Below, one piece after another: positions 1 to 5,820 of a DNA stretch of 7,351 nt (positions are counted from its first letter, which is position 1; every line of letters begins with the position of its first letter). The position numbers were made by a program, and so were the translations under genes. Under the pieces are notes generated by a model. That model was given only the letters and a program-made list of their open reading frames with translations, had not been told where the DNA came from and did not search any database. The stretch spans positions 1 to 7,351 of the forward strand of contig JAAEOP010001009.1 of NCBI GenBank assembly GCA_024223125.1, read 5' to 3'. The stretch comes from Chloroflexota bacterium (GTDB taxonomy: Bacteria; Chloroflexota; Anaerolineae; Promineifilales; Promineifilaceae).

Positions 1-569
1 ACTTTATCAAATACTTCATGGCGCAGAAGCATAAAAGCTCCCCCGATCCAATCTACCTCACGGGCTTCCTCTCCCAACCAGGGTCGGGGGGCGGGGTAGT
101 AGGGGTTAATCAGGCGCTTACCCAAGCCGGTTGCCATTAGAAATTCTGATTTGAGCGTCGGAAAATCGGCATAGGACCCTTGAAAAGTGCCATCAGGATT
201 TAGCAACTTTGCCCCACAGACCCCAACCTCAGGATGCCCGTCCATAAAGCGAACAGCCGTTTGTAAACTGTCAGGCTTTAGAAAGGCATCGCTGTTAAGC
301 AGCAGCAGGTAGCGTCCCTGCCCCAAAGCCATACCCTGGTTATTAGCGCCGGCAAAACCTACGTTACTGTCATTCTCTAGCAGTTGAACGTGAGGAAATT
401 GACGACGCACCATATCGGGGCTACCGTCGGTTGAGACATTATCTACGACAATGGTCTCGACCTTGAGATCTCCGGCTGTTTGCTCTATCGAATTCAGGCA
501 GTTGACCAGCAAATCACGTGTATTCCAATTGACGATAATTATTGAAACGTCGGGTATTATTATGGTAAT
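1..569 (-). CDS. GT2 family glycosyltransferase, C-terminus cut by window edge; 5' end irregular
   Basis: Inverting family 2 (GT-A fold) glycosyltransferase, expected to add a sugar from a nucleotide-sugar donor to a lipid-linked glycan at the cytoplasmic membrane face. The open frame from codon 569 gives 189 visible residues. Motifs are VSIIIVNWN at 8-16, the nucleotide-binding VVDNVSTDGS at 41-50, NVGFAGANNQG at 69-79, LLLNSDAFLKPDSL at 89-102 (NSD in the DXD position), and VDWIGGAFMLLR at 172-183. The order and spacing match rhamnosyltransferase-like GT2 proteins; the acceptor-side half lies beyond the left edge. The frame has no ATG, GTG or TTG before the first motif. Back to the in-frame stop at 638-636 the only candidates are a CTG and ATT/ATA codons. 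An ATG at 577-575 behind a strong ribosome binding site is in another frame and stops after five codons. I place the boundary at ATT 569; a one-base indel or non-canonical initiation is possible. Function call is firm, sugar specificity unknown. Confidence 0.85.
   Translation of the reverse strand, partial: MTIIIPDVSIIIVNWNTRDLLVNCLNSIEQTAGDLKVETIVVDNVSTDGSPDMVRRQFPHVQLLENDSNVGFAGANNQGMALGQGRYLLLLNSDAFLKPDSLQTAVRFMDGHPEVGVCGAKLLNPDGTFQGSYADFPTLKSEFLMATGLGKRLINPYYPAPRPWLGEEAREVDWIGGAFMLLRHEVFDK
81..105 (+). other. G-quadruplex-type motif inside the leftmost GT2 gene
   Basis: Four G runs occur at 81-83, 86-91, 93-96 and 102-105, separated by 2, 1 and 5 bases, satisfying the usual G3+/N1-7 pattern. 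The runs are on the plus strand, which is the template for the leftward gene. The complementary codons read PYYPAPRP, so proline codon choice (CCC) may explain the runs on its own. Confidence 0.45.
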
Positions 570-577
570 TCTTCCAT

Positions 578-585
578 CTCCTCCC
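578..585 (-). promoter_or_regulatory. Ribosome binding site of the leftmost GT2 gene
   Basis: The minus strand reads GGGAGGAG, an almost perfect Shine-Dalgarno sequence, between the polymerase stop and the GT2 gene. It lies directly against the ATG at 577, leaving only 2 bases after GGAGG, which is too close for efficient use. It lies about 10 bases from the in-frame ATT at 569. It shows that translation of the GT2 gene was meant to begin here, so the missing in-frame start is a local problem rather than a sign that the gene starts elsewhere. Confidence 0.6.
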
Positions 586-594
586 AGGCAGTAA

Positions 595-2094
595 TTATTC
601 CGGCAATGTTCTTTGAGATGTATTGCCCTTGGCTTTTACAATATGGTAGAGGCTGACCATTGCCCCCAAAAACAACCAGGTGTAGGAGGCATTGTCGAAT
701 CCGGCAATGCCTTGATTGTAGGCAAAGGGTAAAACCCAATCGCCTAACATCATAGCCACCATAGCCCCAATACAGGCGCCTTGGGCAGCGTTGGCAAATG
801 CTTCCTCAAAGTTTCGATGTCCTGATAGAGCCTGGCGCAGTTTGCCGGCCATACGAATGAAAGTAATAAACAGCCACAAAAAGACACCCAGGCCAATAAT
901 GCCTGTTTGAGCAGCAATGTCGAAATAATTGTTGTGGGTCGAGCGGGCGTCCTCGGGATGATAGGTCATGTTATAAACAGCATAGCCGGCCGGCCCCATA
1001 CCGAAGAGGGGATGCTTGACAATATGGTCGAGATTTCGCTCCCACAATGTCACCCGTTCTGTGCCACTGCCCTCTGCCTCTTCGGCCAGAACGATAGTTT
1101 CCCAATAATAATTAAAATTTATCATCAGGTAAATTGAGCCAATTATCCCGACCAGGAGAAAGAGCTTCTTAGAGCGCATAAAAGTAATAGCGGCGCAAGT
1201 GACCATTAACGGCAACCAACCCGTAACCCAGGAGGAAGACAAAATAAAGCTGTAGTGAACCCAGGCTGCCACCAAAGCAAGCAATAATCCGCGCTTCTGC
1301 CAGGAAAGACTTTCATCAAACAAAGCCAGGGCATAGGCCAGAGCCCCTACCCAGGCAACAAAGAGCCCCCGGTCATGGAGGGCAAAGATGAAATTGCGGG
1401 CGAAAGGATAAACATCATGGGTCAGCGCAGACAGGCCAAACTCACGGGCTATGATGGCAATAGTACCCAAGCTGAGTAGAATTACCGTCAGCCATTTTAG
1501 CCATTTTACCTCTTGAATTTTATTGGCCACCAGCAAAGTTAAAATTGGCAGTAAAATATTCACCATCAAGGCGGCTACTTGAACGATTGGAAAAGAACCC
1601 CAAAGGATCACCAGGGGATCACGGAATATGTTGCCCCACAGATACGCGATAATACTGACGGCTATAAACGTTAGCAGCGGCTTGTTAAGGGGGGATGGCT
1701 TTACCTGAATTTTCTTGTCGTACAACAACATCTGCAACAGCCAGATCCCAACAAGACCCATTGTAACCATCAAGCTGGTAACGATCTTGCTCCACTGCGT
1801 CGCCGATATAGCAAAGCGGATAGCGCCGGCTGAGAGCAAAATCAGTAAGATGCCATACTCAAATCGACCCAACCGGTACAGTATCAACAACCCGGAAGGC
1901 GCAACGAGTACTGCCAATAACAATTCCGCTTTGACCCTGCCCTGCGCTACCAACAGGCCGATGATCACAGCCAAAAATAACGTACCCAAAACGACGCCGG
2001 GACGAAGAATGAGATGCCACCGATTGAGGAGACGATGCCACCAACTGAATAAAAAATGGAGGATAGTGTAACGCAGACTTTTAATGCTCGTCAT
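595..2094 (-). CDS. O-antigen ligase / Wzy-like polysaccharide polymerase (Wzy_C domain)
   Basis: A 499-residue polytopic membrane protein of the O-antigen ligase/polymerase superfamily. Such proteins polymerise undecaprenyl-linked repeat units (Wzy) or transfer the finished glycan to lipid or protein (WaaL-like) on the outer face of the cytoplasmic membrane. About ten to twelve hydrophobic segments are visible, for example around residues 34-50, 57-73, 79-95, 106-124, 140-154, 172-190, 201-217, 243-260, 269-285, 291-305, 310-327, 397-413 and 472-486. The Wzy_C signature is SGTERVTLWE (343-352), HPLFGMGPAGY (361-371) and STHNNYFDIAAQTGIIGLG (385-403), with the large periplasmic loop between the late segments. 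The open frame continues upstream to 2160, but ATG 2094 is preferred. It forms an ATGA overlap with the stop of the preceding gene and has AGAGGG 8 bases upstream, while the extra 22 residues would be the neighbour's 3' end read in another frame. Sequence alone does not separate polymerase from ligase; Wzy is favoured by the adjacent flippase and glycosyltransferases. Confidence 0.88.
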   Translation of the reverse strand: MTSIKSLRYTILHFLFSWWHRLLNRWHLILRPGVVLGTLFLAVIIGLLVAQGRVKAELLLAVLVAPSGLLILYRLGRFEYGILLILLSAGAIRFAISATQWSKIVTSLMVTMGLVGIWLLQMLLYDKKIQVKPSPLNKPLLTFIAVSIIAYLWGNIFRDPLVILWGSFPIVQVAALMVNILLPILTLLVANKIQEVKWLKWLTVILLSLGTIAIIAREFGLSALTHDVYPFARNFIFALHDRGLFVAWVGALAYALALFDESLSWQKRGLLLALVAAWVHYSFILSSSWVTGWLPLMVTCAAITFMRSKKLFLLVGIIGSIYLMINFNYYWETIVLAEEAEGSGTERVTLWERNLDHIVKHPLFGMGPAGYAVYNMTYHPEDARSTHNNYFDIAAQTGIIGLGVFLWLFITFIRMAGKLRQALSGHRNFEEAFANAAQGACIGAMVAMMLGDWVLPFAYNQGIAGFDNASYTWLFLGAMVSLYHIVKAKGNTSQRTLPE

Positions 2095-3287
2095 ACGCTT
2101 TGCCCTCTTACAGCAATCTTTTCCACAAAATCGCAAAAGTCTTGCCCAATTGTGTGCCAATCATATTTTTTAATAGCCAGCCGACCGTTGTTGTTCAAGG
2201 TCTCTCTGAGCTTTGCATCTTGCAGCAAGCGTAACACTGCCGCGGCAAAATCGGCGGGGTCATCGGCAATCAAAAGATCATGCCCTGGAGCCAAATCTAG
2301 CCCTTCAGCCCCCTTGCTCGTGGCGACGACCGGCGTCCCCAGAGCCAGAGATTCCAAAATCTTCAGCCGGGTGCCACCGCCTATTTGTAAAGGAACAATA
2401 CTGACCCAACTTTGGGCTATCTTAGGCCGAATGTCATCCAGGTAGCCGGTGAAGACCACGCCATCGGTGTCAGGTAAACGGTCGATGGGAACGCCATCCA
2501 GTTTGCCGGTAATGAATAGTTTGACGTTGGGGCGCTTGGCCCGGATCAACGGAAATATTTCTTGCAAGAAAAAATGCATTGCGTCGAAATTGGCGTTAAA
2601 GGTTAGCGCTCCAGAATACACCAAGGTGTCAGGCTCTGGCTTGATGAAATCATTGGCGGTATAGAAATTTGTATCAACACCATTTGGTATGACTCCAACA
2701 GAGCAGGTAGGGGGGGCCACTGCCTGCACTCGGTTGCGTTCTTGTTCAGAGGCTACTAAGCAGCCATTATAGTTGCTCAAAAGTTGTGTAATATATCGGG
2801 ACAATTTCCACCAGGTCAGCCAATGGCGTAACCTTCTTAACGGCTGAGTCTGGCGCGTAAAATTCTCATATAGCACGGTTAGCTGGAGTTCGTCAAGTAG
2901 TTTTGGTGTATTTGGCAATACCAGCAGATAGGGCGCTGTATCAAGCTCTGCAATAGCTAGGTCAAATTGACTCCGGCGCTTTGCCTCTTGAATAAGATTA
3001 TACATTTCAGGGCTGTAGGTGTCGACAACCGATCTGGGCTGTGTGGACAAAAAACCTAATAAAGCTTTTAATCGACCGGGCTGGAACAGCCGGTAGGGAA
3101 TAACATCTACCCGTTGGCAATAATGGCGCATGGCATTTAAATGCTCATTGGACAATGGCTTGGAGGTAAAAGAAACCAGGTCAATTTCGTGACGTGACGA
3201 TAAATGCTTAATTAAATTGAAGACGCGAATTCTTGATCCGTTGTCTGGCGGATAGGGGAACCAACGGGAGCAAAAGAGAATTTTCAT
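2091..3287 (-). CDS. GT4-type glycosyltransferase resembling PEP-CTERM/EpsH-associated sugar transferases
   Basis: A 398-residue retaining GT-B fold glycosyltransferase, expected to use a nucleotide sugar on a lipid-linked acceptor in the cytoplasm. The N-terminal domain opens with MKILFCSRWFPYPPDNGSRI, the hallmark of a subgroup often annotated as 'sugar transferase, PEP-CTERM/EpsH1 system associated'. The C-terminal Rossmann domain contains VIPNGVDTNFY (199-209), YSGALTFNANFDA (224-236), VVFTGYLDDI (277-286), and the donor-binding stretch from GGGTRLKILE (303-312) through GTPVVATSKGAEGL (317-330). E312 lies where GT4 enzymes bind the donor ribose. Length is normal for the family. The frame also permits a GTG at 3290, but ATG 3287 is chosen because it gives the family's MKILF start, places TGGAG 8 bases upstream and makes a one-base TGATG overlap with the preceding GT2 stop. 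Its own stop overlaps the polymerase start. A C7 tract at 2710-2716 encodes part of APPT. Sugar specificity and any real link to PEP-CTERM sorting are unknown; no sorting gene is in this window. Confidence 0.9.
   Translation of the reverse strand: MKILFCSRWFPYPPDNGSRIRVFNLIKHLSSRHEIDLVSFTSKPLSNEHLNAMRHYCQRVDVIPYRLFQPGRLKALLGFLSTQPRSVVDTYSPEMYNLIQEAKRRSQFDLAIAELDTAPYLLVLPNTPKLLDELQLTVLYENFTRQTQPLRRLRHWLTWWKLSRYITQLLSNYNGCLVASEQERNRVQAVAPPTCSVGVIPNGVDTNFYTANDFIKPEPDTLVYSGALTFNANFDAMHFFLQEIFPLIRAKRPNVKLFITGKLDGVPIDRLPDTDGVVFTGYLDDIRPKIAQSWVSIVPLQIGGGTRLKILESLALGTPVVATSKGAEGLDLAPGHDLLIADDPADFAAAVLRLLQDAKLRETLNNNGRLAIKKYDWHTIGQDFCDFVEKIAVRGQSV
2103..2108 (-). promoter_or_regulatory. Ribosome binding site fixing the polymerase start at 2094
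   Basis: AGAGGG on the minus strand sits 8 bases before ATG 2094, inside the last codons of the upstream glycosyltransferase gene. Together with the ATGA stop/start overlap it selects this start over the ATG at 2160 and suggests translational coupling. Confidence 0.65.
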
Positions 3288-4240
3288 CACCCTATCTCCA
3301 CCCTACCGAAAAACCCCCGCCTATAATCCAAGATAGCTTGCAACATAGCTCGCCGTTGGGGAGATTTATGACGCCACTTGGGTTTTAAGGTCCAGCTTAA
3401 CAAAGTGCGTCCATAATCAAAAAGAAGTGTATTGAACCAGGCAGTCATCCCTGCCCGTGACAATTTCAAGAACAAAAGCCGGTTTCGCGTCATGTAATAA
3501 TGAACATGAGGGGAGGCTTCTCTGGCAATTGGTGAGATTTTGTGCCATATTTTGGCCCGGGGTACATGTAGAATCTTGAAACCAGCCCGGGTTACACGGA
3601 CACACCACTCTGTCTCCTCGTAATAAGCAAAAAAGCGAGGATCCAGCAGGCCCACTTGCTCGACTAACAGCATCTTGATTAAAAGGGTGCAACCGGTTAC
3701 AAAATCAACCGGCCGAGGTTGCTTTCCAAATTGCCCCCGGTCCACTTCATCCAGGCCAACCATCTGCGTTGTGCCCTGCCCCCAATCAATTGCCCCGCCG
3801 GCCGACCAGATAACATCGGGCCGGTCGAAATAGTAGATAGTTGGCCCCACAATCCCTACGGTTGGGTCAGCTTCAGCAGCTTCTACCAGCAAGCTCAGAA
3901 AGTTAGGATCAACTTCGGTGTCGTTATTTAACAACAAAGCATAGCCAGCCCCTGTTGTTTTGGTGTGTTCCAGACCAACATTATTGCCGCCCACATAACC
4001 CAGGTTATCGCCAGTTTCGATGAGTATCACCTGGGGGTAGGCCGCGCGAATAGCTGCAACCGAATTGTCGCTGGAGCCGTTATCCACCACGATAATGTCA
4101 TAAGCCGGGTAATCGAGTTGGTTCAGCGAGGCCAGGCAGGCCAGGGTGTCCTCAAGCCCATTCCAGTTGAGAATAATAATGGTTACGCGAGGAGGCGTAG
4201 CGGTGGTCGGGCTAAGCAGTGAAGTTGGGACTCGATTCAT
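3287..4240 (-). CDS. GT2 family glycosyltransferase (rhamnosyltransferase-like)
   Basis: A complete 317-residue inverting GT-A glycosyltransferase, likely a cytoplasmic or membrane-associated enzyme adding one sugar to the lipid-linked repeat unit. Motifs in order are VTIIILNWNG (19-28), VVDNGSSDNS (51-60), NLGYVGGNNVG (79-89), LLLNNDTEVD (102-111) with NDT in the metal-binding DXD position, VTGCTLLIK (181-189), and FFAYYEETEWCVRVTRAGF (203-221). The acidic EETE of that last motif corresponds to the catalytic ED region. WHK at 232-234 and HYYMTRNRLLFLK (247-259) are also typical of this subgroup. The C-terminal 60 residues are basic and aromatic and may contact the membrane. The frame extends upstream to 4282, but ATG 4240 is chosen. 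It overlaps the flippase stop by one base (TGATG), has AGGGGG 9 bases upstream, and the extra 14 residues would be flippase sequence out of frame. Its 3' end overlaps the next gene in the same way. Sugar specificity cannot be read from sequence. Confidence 0.92.
   Translation of the reverse strand: MNRVPTSLLSPTTATPPRVTIIILNWNGLEDTLACLASLNQLDYPAYDIIVVDNGSSDNSVAAIRAAYPQVILIETGDNLGYVGGNNVGLEHTKTTGAGYALLLNNDTEVDPNFLSLLVEAAEADPTVGIVGPTIYYFDRPDVIWSAGGAIDWGQGTTQMVGLDEVDRGQFGKQPRPVDFVTGCTLLIKMLLVEQVGLLDPRFFAYYEETEWCVRVTRAGFKILHVPRAKIWHKISPIAREASPHVHYYMTRNRLLFLKLSRAGMTAWFNTLLFDYGRTLLSWTLKPKWRHKSPQRRAMLQAILDYRRGFFGRVEIG
3296..3300 (-). promoter_or_regulatory. Ribosome binding site of the second GT4 gene
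   Basis: TGGAG on the minus strand lies 8 bases from ATG 3287 and 5 bases from the competing GTG 3290. The spacing suits either start slightly, but favours the ATG, which also fits the protein family. Confidence 0.5.
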
Positions 4241-5760
4241 CAGGATGCACCCCCTGCGAATCGTTGACGCAGGCCCGACCACAAGCCGTTTATAATTTTT
4301 GCCTCATCTTGGTTAAAAGGCTTAAGGGCCAAGAGAACAACCGGGTACACCAAGGCCCCCACTAAAATGATAAGACCTAACGGCCAATTTGGCAAGACTA
4401 AAATGACTCCGCCCATTATTAACCCAGCCACAAACGGCTTTAGCAAGGTGTTTTTTAAGCCGGTCAGCGGAAATTCAGAGTGAAGAACCCTATAAAAAAG
4501 GATTAAAGCGACAGCTTCGGTTAGAACAGTTGATGCTGCCGCTCCAATATAACCCCAAATCGGAATGGCGATCAGATTAGTGACCAGATTTAATAGGGCT
4601 GCGGACACGTAGACTTTGGCCGCTTTTTTCTCTTTATCCGTGGCGGTGGTTATGCTGCCACACAGTGAACTCAGGTTGAGCAAAGGCAGGGCCCAAATCA
4701 AGATGGTCAGTACAATCCCAGAGTTAGAAAATTCAGCGGTATATAAAAAAATAATTAAAGGTTGCGCTAACAGGGTTGTTCCAACAGCAACCGGAAATGA
4801 GAAGGCCCACAAAATTTTAAAGGAAGTGTTAAAGGTTTTAGCAACCCTGCTTTTGGAAACGCCATAATATCTTGACATTTGAGGCTGTAGGGTAGAAAGC
4901 AAGGCCCCTTTTATAAATAAGAGTTTAAAGGTTAAGTTATAGGCCGCTTTATACCAACCCACCTCTTCGGGAGAGCGCATCAAGGAAAGCAAGACGGTAT
5001 CTAAATCTGTGGCTGCCACGAGGGTAAAAGTGATGAGGGCAAAGGGCAAACTATGTTTTAAGATTGGCAGCCAAGTTTGTGGCGTAATCCGGACCTTAAG
5101 CGTGCCCAGCTTTAAGCGCTTAATATACCTGCCCCCCAGAAAAGCGGCTACAGGTATCCCAATATAGGAAGCCACAATTAAACCATAAAAGCTATAGCCA
5201 CCGACCAAAACCAACGTACCAACCGTCACAAAGGAGATATGGATGATGGTGTTCAGAATCGAGACATAATCTACGCGTTCACGTCCCACCAAAACGATAT
5301 TAACGGGACCCAAAAAAGCATGCAGAAAGAACCCCATACAGACCAAAAAAATACCCAAAACCATATTGGTTGAATAGCCGGCAATGAAAAAGGCGCTGGT
5401 GGTAATGAAGATGGTGGCGATAGTGGAAAGAATCAAACGAATGGCAACCAAATTCCAAAACAATTCGTCGGCTTGACGACGGCCCCGGGCGATTTCACGC
5501 GCAGCGTATTGGGTCATCCCTAAATCGCCGATAATAGAAAATATGCCGGCATAAGCCAGAGCGGTGGTATAAAAGCCAAAACGCTCATCTCCCAATTGCC
5601 GGACCACGTAGACATTAAATATAAAGCCAAGGAGCTTTATAACCACATCAGCCCCTAAATAGAAAGTTGAGTTTCTAATGAGGGTGCCGGCTGCCTTTTG
5701 CCCACTCTCCAAAACAGGCTCTGGGGCAGGTTTGGGTAAGGATGAATTATCTTCTAGCAT
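4240..5760 (-). CDS. wzx: Wzx-type polysaccharide flippase (MOP/MATE superfamily)
   Basis: A 506-residue integral membrane protein that would flip undecaprenyl-pyrophosphate-linked repeat units from the cytoplasmic to the outer face of the membrane. After a polar, proline-rich N-terminus (1-25) comes the Wzx/RfbX signature NSTFYLGADVVIKLLGFIFN (30-49), YVVRQLGDERFGFY (51-64) and IIGDLGMTQYAAREIARGR (76-94). Further family landmarks are PFALITFTLVAATDLDTVLL (239-258), RSPEEVGWYKAAYNL (262-276), a second-half repeat with AAKVYVSAALLNLVTNLIAIP (380-400), and GYIGAAASTVLTE (403-415). About twelve to fourteen hydrophobic helices fill the rest, and the length is normal. ATG 5760 is the only ATG before the first helix. 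No Shine-Dalgarno sequence precedes it, unlike the genes downstream. A 60-base gap separates it from the upstream GT4 gene, and its stop overlaps the next start. The symbol is by family and context; orthology to a named wzx is not shown. Confidence 0.92.
   Translation of the reverse strand: MLEDNSSLPKPAPEPVLESGQKAAGTLIRNSTFYLGADVVIKLLGFIFNVYVVRQLGDERFGFYTTALAYAGIFSIIGDLGMTQYAAREIARGRRQADELFWNLVAIRLILSTIATIFITTSAFFIAGYSTNMVLGIFLVCMGFFLHAFLGPVNIVLVGRERVDYVSILNTIIHISFVTVGTLVLVGGYSFYGLIVASYIGIPVAAFLGGRYIKRLKLGTLKVRITPQTWLPILKHSLPFALITFTLVAATDLDTVLLSLMRSPEEVGWYKAAYNLTFKLLFIKGALLSTLQPQMSRYYGVSKSRVAKTFNTSFKILWAFSFPVAVGTTLLAQPLIIFLYTAEFSNSGIVLTILIWALPLLNLSSLCGSITTATDKEKKAAKVYVSAALLNLVTNLIAIPIWGYIGAAASTVLTEAVALILFYRVLHSEFPLTGLKNTLLKPFVAGLIMGGVILVLPNWPLGLIILVGALVYPVVLLALKPFNQDEAKIINGLWSGLRQRFAGGAS
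4250..4255 (-). promoter_or_regulatory. Ribosome binding site fixing the GT2 start at 4240
   Basis: AGGGGG on the minus strand is 9 bases before ATG 4240, within the last codons of the flippase gene. It supports the shorter 317-residue start rather than the ATG at 4282. Confidence 0.55.
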
Positions 5761-5778
5761 AATTTGTGATTGATTAAC

Positions 5779-5807
5779 ATTTTACCTGAGCTTCTTGGAA
5801 ATTTTAA
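5779..5807 (-). promoter_or_regulatory. Possible sigma70-like promoter in front of the flippase gene
   Basis: On the minus strand TTAAAA (4 of 6 against TTGACA) and TAAAAT (5 of 6 against TATAAT) are 17 bases apart in the AT-rich gap between the first GT4 gene and the flippase. The -10 element ends 18 bases before ATG 5760, which would give a leader of only about 11 bases and would fit the absence of a ribosome binding site. Such matches occur by chance in AT-rich DNA, so this is tentative. No terminator-like hairpin is seen in the gap. Confidence 0.22.
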
Positions 5808-5820
5808 ATGTTTGAGAACC

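Noticed and set aside
2095..2160. N-terminal extension of the polymerase to ATG 2160
   Set aside because: It lies entirely within the upstream glycosyltransferase gene in another frame, is rich in Cys, Lys and Arg unlike the family, and ATG 2094 has both a ribosome binding site and an ATGA overlap.
1715..2445. Plus-strand open frames of about 120-130 codons opposite the polymerase and second GT4 genes
   Set aside because: Their translations have no recognisable domain, they lie fully antisense to well-supported genes, and no ribosome binding site or operon context supports them.
4241..4282. N-terminal extension of the GT2 gene to ATG 4282
   Set aside because: The 14 extra residues overlap flippase codons, while ATG 4240 has AGGGGG upstream and a TGATG overlap.
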